From: Intestinimonas butyriciproducens
GTDB lineage: Bacteria > Bacillota > Clostridia > Oscillospirales > Oscillospiraceae
Length of the DNA stretch: 64,000 bases
Assembly: GCF_004154955.1 (NCBI RefSeq)
Contig: NZ_CP011524.1
Location: 1,798,001 to 1,862,000 of the forward strand
Direction of reading: 5' to 3'
Each line of letters opens with the position of its first letter. Position 1 is the stretch's first letter. Under the pieces are notes generated by a model. It was not told where the DNA came from, ran no database searches, and was given only the letters and a program-made list of their open reading frames with translations. Shown here one piece after another: positions 8,901 through 17,335 of this stretch. The position numbers and the translations under genes are program-made.

Positions 8901-11900
8901 CTCCCCGGTCCAGCGCACGGTGACCTCCCTGCGCTCTCCATTTTCCCGCTCCGGCACCCGCAGGTCCACGCTTGCAGCGTATCCCTGCCATTGAGCGGAC
9001 CAGCAAGCTCCGCCTCCCTGAAAACGCCAAGTATATTCCGGCTCCTCGCGGTAAAGTGGCGCAGGCGTGAGCGGAAGCAGGCCCTCCGGCGTCCGAAGGA
9101 AAAACGACACCCCTGCGCTCTGGTATTGTCGGTTCCAGATACAGCGGGTCAGCGTAGTCCGTCCCATTCTCGACCAGGACGCCCCCGCATCGGTGCACAG
9201 AACCTGCCACGCCCCGCCTGTCATTAGGTGACAGGCAGGGCATACCGGATCATAGCCCTCCCCTGTCCGCAGGAACGGTTCTCCGCCACGCCGTCCCGGC
9301 TTGTCCGGCACTTCGTCCCGGGGTGAGCGGAGGACCTGCGCTCCCACAGGCACTTTTTCCTGGAGGAGCTCCCGATAGGCGCCCATAGCCGCGTCCCGCA
9401 TGAAGCGTTTTTGCATGATGCCGTCGTTCAGTGCATTATCCAGCGCCACCAGGCTCATGCCCAGATGATGTGCCATATAAGAGCGCACCGGCTCATACTT
9501 TGCCCCGCCGTTCACCCGTCCCGGGGTAAAGTCCGCCGCCTCGCAAAGGCCATAGCGCCCCTCCAGGCCCATGGCTGCCAGCGCCCTCAGATTCTTCACC
9601 CCGCCCTCCGGCGCAAGCGGAAGGGTAAGAAAGGTGGAGTAGGGGGAGACCACCAGTTCCCGGTCCAGGCCCCGCTTCAGGCCCAAGCGCTGAACTCCGT
9701 GGGCCTTATACTGGTAGTTCATAGCCCCGTCAAAGGCGTAAAACGCCGATTCGGAAATCCCCCAGGGGGCGCCTGTCCCCCGGACCCGCTTTTTTTGGGC
9801 GTACAGGCAGAAGGCCAGCGACTCATAGAGCAGGGAGTTCTGCTCTGCCGGAAGCAGTAGGTGGGGCATAAAGTACTCGAACATGGTACCCGTCCAGGAG
9901 GCCATACCGCAGTAATGATCCTGTCCCACAAGCGCCCGGCTTAGTCGCCGCCAGTGGCGGCGCGGCACCTCGCCGCGGGCCACGGCGAGATAACTTGTCT
10001 GCCTGGCCTCACTGGCAAGCAGGTCGTACCACCCCTGGGTGTACTCCCCCCTGCCGCAGTCAAATCCGATATAGAAAAGTCTCCGGCTTTCGTCAAACAG
10101 AAGAGAAAAATCCATAGCCGCCGCCAGGGCGTCCGCCCGCCGGGCCAGTCCCTCTTCTCCCCATTCCAACAGCCCCTCCCGCAGAGCAATCAGGCAACCG
10201 CACAGATTGCCCGAGTCCACCGAGGACACATACCGCGGCTCCAGCGGTCTTTCCGTGGCGGTGTCGTACCAGTTGTACAGGTGGCCGCCCCTCCACTTCT
10301 CCAGCCGCTCCACGGAGGACAGCGTCTGTTCCATCAGAGCGAGCGCCTGTTTTTGGGGGACCAACTCCAGATCGGCGGCGGCCATACAGCTCAAGAGCGC
10401 CATGCCGATATTGGTCGGCGAGGTCCGCCGGGCCAGCCCCACTCCCGGCTGCTCCTGGTAGTTGTCCGGCGGCAGATAGTGGTCCTGCGGACGGAGGAAG
10501 TCGCTGAAATACTGCCAGATCATGGCCCCCTGGTGCAGTAGGAAAGGACGTTCCCCTGCCGGCACGGCGCGGTTTTGCCGTATGGGCCGGCTCATATTCC
10601 AGGCAAAACAGGGGCCCGCCAGCCAGACCAGGCCTGCCGCCGCTCCTGCCGGAAACTGCGAAAAGAATACGCAGAAGACCCCGGCTGCCGCCAGTGGCCA
10701 CAGCCTGCGGTAATAGGCCCACAGACTGTCTCCCGCCCTGCGCTCCGCCTCTGCCGCCGTAGTCCAGGCCAGCATGCCCCGACGGGTCACGGCCATGCGC
10801 CACAGCGCTGTGCCGGCTGCGCTGGCACATGTCCAGGCCTGTTGGGGCAGAAACAGGAGCTGCACCAGCGTCTGAAGAAGGACCCCGCCGACCCCGGCGA
10901 TAATTGTGGAGTGATACCGCTCTGCAAGTCCGCGCCCCCTCCGGGCGGCCAGATCCGCGCCGGTCAGAAGCAAATTGGAAGCGGCGGAGAGTACCGCCGT
11001 ACCGGCCGCCAGAGCAAATACCGGCCCGGAAATGCACATACTCAGCAGGAGGGCCGTCAAAGTACCCACCGGCGAAAGGCTCCTGCGCAGATTGTCCACG
11101 ATCTTCCACCTGGGGAGATCCCCCAACGGATTTTTGATCCTCTCCCCCTCTTCATTCCGCACGCTCCGCCCCAGCCAGGGCAAAAGCTGCCAATCCCCTC
11201 TGACCCAGCGGTGGAGCCGGGAAAAATAGGATGACACCTGATAAGGGTAGCCATCCGTCAGCTCCACATCTCCAATGAGTCCGGCATGCAGGTAAGAGCC
11301 CTCCAGAAGGTCGTGGGAGAGAACGGCATTTTGGGGGAGACGCCGGTCCAGGCAGGCAAGAAAGGCATCCACGTCAAAGATGCCCTTCCCCGTATAGGTT
11401 CCCTCTCCAAAGAGATCGTGATAGACGTCGCTTGCGGCGGAGCCGTAGGGATCTACGCCTCCCTGCCCGGCAAAGATGCGGGAAAAGTGGGAGCGGTTGG
11501 CACTCTCCAGATCCACCGCCACCCGGGGTTGCAGCAGCCCATAGCCGGAAACCACAACGCCCCTCCGCCGGTCTATCACGGGCCGGTTGAGGGGATGGAG
11601 CATGGCCCCGGCCAGCTCTTTCGCAGAGCCTACGCTGAGGGCGGTATCCGCATCCAGGGTGATGACATACCGTACGCCGCGCAGCCAAGTGGAGTCCCCA
11701 GCCTCCGTCCGCAAACCTGTCCTCTTTCCCCGCAGAAGGCGCACCAGCTCCACCAGCGCCCCACGTTTCCGTTCCCACCCCATATAGCGTTGATCCGGCG
11801 CATGAAAGACCGGCACCCGAAAAAAGAGATAAAAGCCGCCGCCATACGCTTTGTTGAGCTGCTCCACAGCCGCCGATGCAGTCTCCACCCACGTCTGTTC

Positions 11901-13103
11901 CCGTTCCCCCATGGGACGGTCTCGATCGGGAAGATCACACAGCAGACCCAGACGCAGCTCCCGACCGGCGTCTCGATTGGCCAAGTGGTAGCGTTCCAGC
12001 AGCGCCGCGAGTTCTCCTCCGCTTTTCTCCCCTGTCAGCAGAGAGGCAATCACACACAGGGTCCTGCCCTCCCTGGGGATCCCCTCTTCCAGCGCCATGC
12101 GAAAGACCGGGCGTGGGCGCACCATGCGTACCACCAGAAAATCGGCGCTGTTTTTCACGATATCGGAGATGGGCAGGGCCAACAGTACAGCCGCCCATGG
12201 GCTGTGGAGAAGAAATCCGGCCAGCAAGGCAAGAAATCCGGTCATCAGAACAATGCCTCCGATATACAGATAACGGGAAGCAATTTGGCGGTGCGGCGGA
12301 AAAAGCCAGGCCCCTACATGGCGTTCCCTCCCGCTGCTCTGTGCCGCCCGGAGGAGTATGTGCTCGGCCAGTTCCGCCTCCCCAACGCCCTCTTGTCGGG
12401 CCAACCGGCAGACTTGGGCACGGTAACGCGCCCGAGTCTCGTCATCCATCGCCGGGTAGACGCCCGCCGGGTCCCGACACAGGGTCTGCTCCACCCGGCT
12501 GGAGTCCTCCAAAAGCCCGGTGAGCTCTGCGGTAGCAAGCATACGCAGGGCGGTAAAGACCGCCTCCATTCCGGCTCGCAGCGCAGCCTCATCGGCATCC
12601 TCCAGGTGCTCCAGCTCCCGGCAGAGCGTGGCCAACCGCTCTGTCAATGCACATTTGAGCGCTGGGATCAGCAGGCTCAGTTCTTGCTCTGTCAGCGCCT
12701 GCCCCTCCTGAGCCCGTTCCAAAAAAATAGCCAGCCGTTCCGGTCCCGCTTCCTTGCCCGCGGCCCGCACAAAGGCCCGCGCCAGCTCCATGATCAGCGG
12801 GACCCGCCCGCCGCGCAGCACGTACCGGATACACCGCACCCGTCGAAAGGCCTCCGCGCCATTTCTTCCTTCCCGCTGTGCCAGGTACCAGTTGTCCAGC
12901 AGCCATTCCGCTGCCCCCTCCTCGGGCCCTCTGCGCGCTGAAATCCGGTCTCTCACACGCCGGATTTCCCGGAGCTGTCCCAACGTGTCCCGCCAGACGG
13001 CCCGTCCCCGCATATTTCCCTCCGCCCGCATCGCGCGGGCTGTATTCTCTCCAAATTGCCCCAAGTGCTTATCGTCCATGGGCGCAAACGAAGTGTGCTC
13101 CAT
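5904..13103 (-). CDS. Cyclic beta-1,2-glucan synthase-like protein (GT84 + glycoamylase-like + GH94)
   Basis: 2399 residues, shorter than the roughly 2800-residue NdvB/ChvB/Cgs type. Visible order: a helical N-terminus; paired membrane segments near 275-320; a GT84 glycosyltransferase with LDADT near 481 and HRWVRGDW near 633; more membrane segments near 685-830; a glycoamylase-like domain with SWTGTMFEYF near 1071 and SPYSTFLTLPLAP near 1157; GH94 N-terminal sandwich domains; and a GH94 catalytic barrel with GDWNDGMD near 2091. Family members build beta-1,2-glucans from UDP-glucose at the membrane, and the GH94 part trims by phosphorolysis. The ATG follows GGGGGAAG. It appears to be transcribed alone. 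Confidence 0.88.
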   Translation of the reverse strand: MEHTSFAPMDDKHLGQFGENTARAMRAEGNMRGRAVWRDTLGQLREIRRVRDRISARRGPEEGAAEWLLDNWYLAQREGRNGAEAFRRVRCIRYVLRGGRVPLIMELARAFVRAAGKEAGPERLAIFLERAQEGQALTEQELSLLIPALKCALTERLATLCRELEHLEDADEAALRAGMEAVFTALRMLATAELTGLLEDSSRVEQTLCRDPAGVYPAMDDETRARYRAQVCRLARQEGVGEAELAEHILLRAAQSSGRERHVGAWLFPPHRQIASRYLYIGGIVLMTGFLALLAGFLLHSPWAAVLLALPISDIVKNSADFLVVRMVRPRPVFRMALEEGIPREGRTLCVIASLLTGEKSGGELAALLERYHLANRDAGRELRLGLLCDLPDRDRPMGEREQTWVETASAAVEQLNKAYGGGFYLFFRVPVFHAPDQRYMGWERKRGALVELVRLLRGKRTGLRTEAGDSTWLRGVRYVITLDADTALSVGSAKELAGAMLHPLNRPVIDRRRGVVVSGYGLLQPRVAVDLESANRSHFSRIFAGQGGVDPYGSAASDVYHDLFGEGTYTGKGIFDVDAFLACLDRRLPQNAVLSHDLLEGSYLHAGLIGDVELTDGYPYQVSSYFSRLHRWVRGDWQLLPWLGRSVRNEEGERIKNPLGDLPRWKIVDNLRRSLSPVGTLTALLLSMCISGPVFALAAGTAVLSAASNLLLTGADLAARRGRGLAERYHSTIIAGVGGVLLQTLVQLLFLPQQAWTCASAAGTALWRMAVTRRGMLAWTTAAEAERRAGDSLWAYYRRLWPLAAAGVFCVFFSQFPAGAAAGLVWLAGPCFAWNMSRPIRQNRAVPAGERPFLLHQGAMIWQYFSDFLRPQDHYLPPDNYQEQPGVGLARRTSPTNIGMALLSCMAAADLELVPQKQALALMEQTLSSVERLEKWRGGHLYNWYDTATERPLEPRYVSSVDSGNLCGCLIALREGLLEWGEEGLARRADALAAAMDFSLLFDESRRLFYIGFDCGRGEYTQGWYDLLASEARQTSYLAVARGEVPRRHWRRLSRALVGQDHYCGMASWTGTMFEYFMPHLLLPAEQNSLLYESLAFCLYAQKKRVRGTGAPWGISESAFYAFDGAMNYQYKAHGVQRLGLKRGLDRELVVSPYSTFLTLPLAPEGGVKNLRALAAMGLEGRYGLCEAADFTPGRVNGGAKYEPVRSYMAHHLGMSLVALDNALNDGIMQKRFMRDAAMGAYRELLQEKVPVGAQVLRSPRDEVPDKPGRRGGEPFLRTGEGYDPVCPACHLMTGGAWQVLCTDAGASWSRMGRTTLTRCIWNRQYQSAGVSFFLRTPEGLLPLTPAPLYREEPEYTWRFQGGGACWSAQWQGYAASVDLRVPERENGERREVTVRWTGEGEREVELLCYLEPVLAPREDYEAHPAFSKLSLESKGTGDGVLFTRRNRRRGESRPALAVLWDQPEATFDTARETALGRGGLQALEGAVERPATEREGAVLDPCLLVRFPVSLRSDAPVQIRLALSAADSGEQATEGALRLLRMRGGEAADGLEQIRGRLQLTEEETRKAFELLRNLQFPAHPWVSRGSPEQRALWPFGISGDLPIAALRVEEERMKAALSLERIHQFLVQGGFMFDLVFLMREGGDYLHPLRDTLEERLRSDGWEHRLGARGGIFLVEEETAAAVCAAALLLDEVGNVPQENRSARGYEKQNTFTQLPGIPPFGFLENGSFWFDTGAQLPPLGWSTILCNDAFGWRTDETGSGHLWINNAKENPLTEWVNDPLAVTGPERVLFSAGGGEVSCFAAPDGLPCTVTYGFGEAMWEKHVAGSPLRCTAFVPPDEDARYLLLEAEGRTGEVIYRLEGAEEQRWPIRGYLCLRTVPAPGGRWPETGPADFNRARERLEQTRAWWSFRVSPLTLRTPDEALDRYLNGWALYQVIACRLFARTSLYQNGGAYGFRDQLQDVCAVLLTAPELARAQLLRACAHQYEEGDVQHWWHPAAEGETERGVRTRISDDLLWLPYVLCEYLEKTGDRDILEVPVSFLVSPTLAENERERYEAAETSAEKAGVLEHARRAVEQALRRGTGPHGLAKMGTGDWNDGMDLVGAAGTGESVWLTWFLALVLERFASLCSGETRACYAAEARRYASAANAAWDGEWFLRGWYDDGQTLGASADQACRIDSIAQSFAVLCPLGDRDRAHRAVKSAMEHLFDREHQIVKLFAPPFDEGERDPGYIRGYLPGVRENGGQYTHAAVWLALALFRLGRGDEGHEVLHALLPAAHAPACYQAEPYVLAADVYANPQHPGRGGWSWYTGAAGWFYRTAVEELLGLRVREGRLYMEPCLPQAWSGYEAEWALTSGCLHLKIERTGTRGLLLDGKPCGDGIPLNQLWGEHQVLFSF

Positions 13104-13209
13104 CCACGCTTCCCCCTATTCTTTCCAATAGGGTTACCGGAAGCGCCGCCGGCTATGCGCCGCTTCCGCCAGCCCTTCCAAATTTCTCGTCCACATCCCC
13201 GATTCCATC

Positions 13210-13238
13210 TTGACAATCGCCCCAAAATATTGTATGAT
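13210..13238 (+). promoter_or_regulatory. Sigma-A promoter of the ylxM-ffh operon
   Basis: TTGACA (13210-13215), a 17-base spacer and TATGAT (13233-13238), followed 52 bases later by the ylxM start. It lies in the divergent gap with the glucan synthase gene. Confidence 0.85.
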
Positions 13239-13290
13239 ACTCATCGTGTAAAGCACCACAGCTTTACAATAAGCAGCTGGAGGTGGAAGG

Positions 13291-13659
13291 ATGAAGAATC
13301 AGGCATACCGGATGGCCATGCTTTATGACTTTTATGGAGACCTGCTCACCGACCGGCAGAAGGAATTCTACGATCTCTATTATAACGAGGACCTTTCCCT
13401 TGCTGAGATCGCCGAGAACTACGGCATCACCCGTCAGGGGGTCCGGGACGTTATCGTTCGGGCCGAGGCCTATCTCACAGAGATCGAGGACAAGACCGGC
13501 CTGATCCGCCGGTTCCACACCATGCAGAGTCAGCTCAGGGAGATCGCGGACTGCATCCGGCAGGTCACAGATCTGAATGACAAGAGGTTGGGCAGCGACG
13601 AGCTGGAAGTACTCGCCTCCCGTATCCAGTCCCTCACTGACAAGCTGATTCAGGAGTAA
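13291..13659 (+). CDS. ylxM: YlxM/UPF0122 family HTH protein of the SRP operon
   Basis: 122 residues. A sigma-factor region 4-like helix-turn-helix is visible around residues 22-60 (LTDRQKEFYDLYYNEDLSLAEIAENYGITRQGVRDVIVRA), with a helical C-terminal half. Homologues sit directly before ffh in Firmicutes; in streptococci the protein has been reported to modulate SRP. The ribosome site GGAGGTGGAAGG is strong. It is 4 bases from ffh. Confidence 0.93.
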   Translation: MKNQAYRMAMLYDFYGDLLTDRQKEFYDLYYNEDLSLAEIAENYGITRQGVRDVIVRAEAYLTEIEDKTGLIRRFHTMQSQLREIADCIRQVTDLNDKRLGSDELEVLASRIQSLTDKLIQE

Positions 13660-13663
13660 TAGA

Positions 13664-15022
13664 ATGGCATTTGAAGGACTGACCGAAAAGCTTTCCAACG
13701 CCTTTAAAAAGTTGCGCGGAAAGGGCCGCCTATCGGAAGCAGACGTGAAGGAGGCCATGCGGGAGATCCGGCTGGCTCTTCTGGAGGCCGATGTCAGCTT
13801 TAAGGTGGTAAAGGATTTTATTGCCAGGGTCACGGAACGGGCCGTGGGTGCAGACGTGCTGGAGAGCCTGACCCCCGCCCAGATGATCGTGAAGATTGTC
13901 AACGAAGAGCTGACAGCCCTGATGGGCGGCGACAGCGTCAAGCTCAATCTCTCCTCCAGGCCCCCAACGGTGGTCATGGTGGTGGGCCTCAACGGCGCCG
14001 GCAAGACCACCAACTGCGCCAAACTGGCCGGCTTCATGAAAAAGCAGAACGGCAAACGGCCTCTCCTAGCCGCCTGCGATACCTTCCGTCCCGCCGCCAT
14101 CCACCAGCTGGAGGTCGTGGGGGAGCAGTTAGGCATTCCCGTCTTTCAGATGGGGCAGAGTGATCCGGTCGACATCGCCAAGTCCGCCATCGAACACGCA
14201 AAAAAGCACGGAAACGACTTGGTGTTTCTGGATACTGCAGGCCGCCTGCATGTGGACGAGGAGCTGATGGAACAGCTCAAGGTCATGAAGGCCGCGGTAG
14301 ACCCCGATGAGATCCTTCTGGTGGTGGACGCCATGATCGGCCAGGATGCGGTAAACGCCGCAAAGGCCTTTGACGAAGCCTTGGATATCACCGGCGTAAT
14401 GCTCACCAAGCTGGACGGTGACGCCCGGGGAGGTGCGGCCCTATCCATCAAGGCGGTCACTGGAAAGCCGATTAAATTTGTGGGCGTGGGGGAAAAGCTG
14501 GACCAGGTGGAAGTCTTCCATCCGGACCGTATGTCCTCCCGTATCCTGGGCATGGGCGACGTGCTGTCCCTCATTGAAAAGGCACAGCAGAACTTTGACT
14601 TGAAAAAGGCCGCCGAGCTCCAGGAAAAAATGAAGAAAAACCGTCTCACCCTGACGGATTTTTATGATCAACTCGTTCAGTTCAAGGGTATGGGTTCTAT
14701 GCAGGATCTGGCCGGCATGCTTCCCGGCGTGGATGCCAAGGCTTTGGAGGGCGCGGATCTGGACAAGAATGCCCTGGGCAAGACAGAGGCCATCATCCTC
14801 TCCATGACTCCGGAGGAGCGTGAGAACCCCGCACTTTTGAACAGTAGCCGGAAAAAACGCATTGCCGCTGGCAGCGGTACGCAAGTCGTCGACGTGAATC
14901 GTCTTTTAAAGCAATTTGAAATGATGCAGCAGATGACCCGTCAGATGGCCGGGATGTCCGGTGGAAAAATGGCTCGTAAGATGGCTCGTCTGGGCAAAAT
15001 GAAGGGCGGTTTTCCCTTCTGA
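13664..15022 (+). CDS. ffh: Signal recognition particle protein Ffh
   Basis: 452 residues, normal length. N domain 1-90, GTPase G domain with G1 VGLNGAGKTT, DTFRPAAIHQL, DTAGRLHVDEEL and the TKLDGDARGG motif, then a methionine-rich M domain (MGSMQDLAGMLPG, MMQQMTRQMAGMSGGKMARK) that binds 4.5S RNA and signal peptides. It targets nascent membrane and secreted proteins to FtsY/SecYEG. It is second in the operon. Confidence 0.98.
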   Translation: MAFEGLTEKLSNAFKKLRGKGRLSEADVKEAMREIRLALLEADVSFKVVKDFIARVTERAVGADVLESLTPAQMIVKIVNEELTALMGGDSVKLNLSSRPPTVVMVVGLNGAGKTTNCAKLAGFMKKQNGKRPLLAACDTFRPAAIHQLEVVGEQLGIPVFQMGQSDPVDIAKSAIEHAKKHGNDLVFLDTAGRLHVDEELMEQLKVMKAAVDPDEILLVVDAMIGQDAVNAAKAFDEALDITGVMLTKLDGDARGGAALSIKAVTGKPIKFVGVGEKLDQVEVFHPDRMSSRILGMGDVLSLIEKAQQNFDLKKAAELQEKMKKNRLTLTDFYDQLVQFKGMGSMQDLAGMLPGVDAKALEGADLDKNALGKTEAIILSMTPEERENPALLNSSRKKRIAAGSGTQVVDVNRLLKQFEMMQQMTRQMAGMSGGKMARKMARLGKMKGGFPF

Positions 15023-15089
15023 TCCGTTGGCAGGCGTCCCTTGGGGCGCTTCCATATAGAGAATGTGAAAAATTTGGAGGTGAATATAC

Positions 15090-15326
15090 ATGGTTAAAAT
15101 CAGACTGCGTCGTATGGGCGCCAAGAAGGCTCCTTTCTACCGCATCGTGGTGGCCGACTCCCGTTATCCCCGCGACGGTCGTTTCATCGAGGAAATCGGT
15201 ATCTATAATCCCACCACCGATCCCGCCGAGCTGAAGGTCGATGTGGAGCGTGCTCAGGCCTGGATCAAGACCGGTGCACAGCCCACCGAGACCGTGAAAG
15301 CTCTGCTGAAAAAGGCTGGCATGTAA
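15090..15326 (+). CDS. rpsP: 30S ribosomal protein S16
   Basis: 78 residues. The sequence [20 protein letters not shown] and the following [15 protein letters not shown] are diagnostic of bS16. It has a strong ribosome site (TTTGGAGGTGAATATAC). The 67-base gap after ffh holds a small imperfect hairpin but no clear terminator, so it is probably co-transcribed with ffh. Confidence 0.98.
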   Translation: MVKIRLRRMGAKKAPFYRIVVADSRYPRDGRFIEEIGIYNPTTDPAELKVDVERAQAWIKTGAQPTETVKALLKKAGM

Positions 15327-15337
15327 GGAGAATATCA

Positions 15338-15568
15338 ATGAAAGAGCTTCTTACCTACGTGGCCCAAAACCTGGTGGAGCACTCGGAGGCCGTCTCGGTC
15401 ACCGAGTCCCATACAGACGGCGAGACCGTGCTGGAGCTTCGGGTCGCCCCCGAGGATATGGGCAAGGTCATCGGACGTCAAGGCCGCATCGCCAAGGAGA
15501 TCCGCACCCTGATGCGCTCCGTGGCCCAGCGCAAGGGAACGAGAGTTTCCGTCGAGATCGTCGACTAA
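15338..15568 (+). CDS. khpA: KH domain RNA-binding protein KhpA
   Basis: 76 residues. A single KH domain with the GxxG loop GRQG inside MGKVIGRQGRIAKEIRTLM. KhpA pairs with KhpB/Jag in Gram-positive bacteria and binds RNA, affecting cell elongation and division. It lies between rpsP and rimM as in most Firmicutes. Its stop codon overlaps the base of a strong terminator hairpin. Confidence 0.95.
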   Translation: MKELLTYVAQNLVEHSEAVSVTESHTDGETVLELRVAPEDMGKVIGRQGRIAKEIRTLMRSVAQRKGTRVSVEIVD

Positions 15569-15599
15569 AAAGCGGCGGGGGCTGTCCCCCGCCGCTTTT
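15568..15599 (+). terminator. Strong hairpin inside the ffh-trmD operon
   Basis: Two 14-nt arms (15568-15581 and 15586-15599) pair perfectly around a 4-nt loop, ending in TTTT. The rimM start is only 20 bases further, and that gap is filled by its ribosome site, so rimM-trmD expression would depend on readthrough. Confidence 0.85.
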
Positions 15600-15619
15600 C
15601 ATCTGTAGGAGGAACACCA

Positions 15620-16123
15620 ATGAAAAATCGGTTTCTTGAGGCCGGGCAGATCGTCAACACGCACGGCATTCAGGGCGAGGTCAAAATCGTTCCCTGGTGC
15701 GACTCACCCGAATTCCTTTGCAGCTTCGATCTTCTGTACCTGGACGGAAGCCCCATCAAGGTCCTCAGCGCCAAGCCCCACAAGGGAAATGTCCTTGCCC
15801 GTCTGGAGGGCGTGGATGATGTCGCCGCCGCCATGCGCCTCAAAGGAAAAACGGTTTCCATCGACCGCACCGGCGTGGAGCTTCCGGATGGGCGACACTT
15901 TTTGGCCGATCTCATGGGGTTGGAGGTCCGGGACGCGGACACTGGCGCCGTGCTTGGGCACATCGCCGATATTCTCACGCCTCCCGCCCATGAGGTCTAC
16001 GTGGTCCGCGGAGGCGCACACGAGTACATGATCCCCGCCGTAGATGCGTTTCTAGCCGAGACCAACGTAGAGGACGGGTACATCCGCGTCCGTCTGATCG
16101 AAGGGATGGCAAGCGATGGTTAG
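15620..16123 (+). CDS. rimM: Ribosome maturation factor RimM
   Basis: 167 residues. N-terminal RimM barrel with GQIVNTHGIQGEVKI near residue 8, C-terminal PRC-barrel region with LMGLEVRDADTGAVLGHI and HEVYVVRGG. It helps 30S head assembly by binding S19 and 16S rRNA. Ribosome site GTAGGAGGAACACCA. It overlaps trmD by 8 bases, implying coupled translation. Confidence 0.96.
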   Translation: MKNRFLEAGQIVNTHGIQGEVKIVPWCDSPEFLCSFDLLYLDGSPIKVLSAKPHKGNVLARLEGVDDVAAAMRLKGKTVSIDRTGVELPDGRHFLADLMGLEVRDADTGAVLGHIADILTPPAHEVYVVRGGAHEYMIPAVDAFLAETNVEDGYIRVRLIEGMASDG

Positions 16124-16877
16124 GATCGATATTATGACGCTCTTTGACGAGACCGTGGGCGATATGATGAACGAGTCCATCCTGGGCCGCGCCCAGGAGA
16201 GGGATCTGATCCGCATCGAGGCCCATCAAATTCGCGCCTACACCTTAAATAAGCAGAAGCAGGTGGACGACTACCCATATGGAGGCGGACATGGCGCCGT
16301 TATGCAGGCAGATCCTCTCTACCAATGCTGGAAGCATATTACGGATGCCTATGGCCCCGGACATACCATTTACCTCTCTCCGGCCGGCAAAACCTTCACC
16401 CAGTGTGAGGCCAAACGCCTGCTCCGGGATTATGAACACCTAATCCTCGTCTGCGGACACTACGAAGGGATCGACGAACGGTTTATCGAGGCCTGTGTGG
16501 ATGAAGAGCTCTCCATCGGCGACTTCGTACTCACTGGCGGAGAACTGCCTGCCATGGTCGTGGCGGACGCCGTCGCCCGCATGGTGCCGGGCGTTCTCCC
16601 CGACCCGGAGTGCTTTGAGGACGAGAGCCATTGGAGCGGTATGCTGGAGTACCCCCAGTATTCCCGCCCCGAGACCTGGCATGGACGTACCGTCCCCCCT
16701 GTCCTCCGCTCTGGGAACCATGCCCTGGTTGCCCGGTGGCGCCGCAAACAGAGCATCCTCCGCACTTTTCGCAGGCGGCCCGACCTATACGAAAAGCTGG
16801 ATTTCTCCTCCAAGGAGGATCAAAAACTGCTTCAGGAGCTGATGGAAGAAGAGGCCGATTTTCAGCCCCGAGGGTAA
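16116..16877 (+). CDS. trmD: tRNA (guanine-37-N1)-methyltransferase
   Basis: 253 residues. The SPOUT trefoil-knot signature is clear: YGGGHGAVMQADPL, then LVCGHYEGIDERF and the knot segment SIGDFVLTGGELPA. TrmD methylates G37 in tRNAs reading CNN codons and prevents +1 frameshifting. The C-terminus is a little longer than in E. coli. It is the last gene of the operon; no clear intrinsic terminator follows. Confidence 0.97.
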   Translation: MVRIDIMTLFDETVGDMMNESILGRAQERDLIRIEAHQIRAYTLNKQKQVDDYPYGGGHGAVMQADPLYQCWKHITDAYGPGHTIYLSPAGKTFTQCEAKRLLRDYEHLILVCGHYEGIDERFIEACVDEELSIGDFVLTGGELPAMVVADAVARMVPGVLPDPECFEDESHWSGMLEYPQYSRPETWHGRTVPPVLRSGNHALVARWRRKQSILRTFRRRPDLYEKLDFSSKEDQKLLQELMEEEADFQPRG

Positions 16878-17238
16878 GACGGCATTTATTTTCCTCGTAT
16901 GTCTGTACAAAGTTTCGTAGGACATTTTTTGTGTTTTTCAGGCATGGAACACAAAATTTCATTCCATATTTTTGTTTTTTATCTCAAAATATAGTTGTAT
17001 TTTTTCCTATTTCAGGTAATTATGAGTATGCTGCCTCCGATAAAGGGACTCACTTTTTTGTGCGCCGACCGCAGCGTGACACATTTCGTGCTAAATCGCC
17101 CCAGGCTTTGTGTCCCAACGGCTCTGTCCTGTAACCTTTTGTAATCTTTTGTTTCTTTTTTCTTTCCGTCCCGACGAAAGTTGACGTCCCTTTTTCTACT
17201 CTGGATCCGCCCCTTCTTCCTGAATACACAGTGTTTGT
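16878..17238 (+). other. AT-rich intergenic region
   Basis: 360 bases, markedly richer in A and T than its neighbours, with T-runs around 16920-17000 and 17150-17200. No credible gene, structured RNA or riboswitch was recognised. It ends at the promoter of the 3D-domain protein. Confidence 0.5.
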
Positions 17239-17267
17239 TTGACTTTTGCCTCCAAAGTGGCTATAAT
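17239..17267 (+). promoter_or_regulatory. Consensus sigma-A promoter of the 3D-domain gene
   Basis: TTGACT (17239-17244), a 17-base spacer, then a perfect TATAAT (17262-17267). The leader is about 60 bases and ends in CAGGAGG before the ATG at 17336. Confidence 0.88.
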
Positions 17268-17335
17268 CCTGGAAATGTCCCAGCCACGCAAAAGATTACA
17301 AACTGCACCAGTGATATTCAGGAGGTTTCTCTCTC

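Noticed and set aside
5904-13103. Many long open frames on the plus strand and in other minus frames across the glucan synthase gene (for example 11286-12941)
   Set aside because: They are shadows of a GC-rich gene: no ribosome sites, low-complexity Pro/Arg/His content, and the minus-strand frame has clear enzyme motifs throughout.
17268-17335. c-di-AMP (ydaO-type) riboswitch before the 3D-domain protein
   Set aside because: Such riboswitches often precede wall hydrolases, but the leader here is only about 60 bases and shows none of the conserved blocks.
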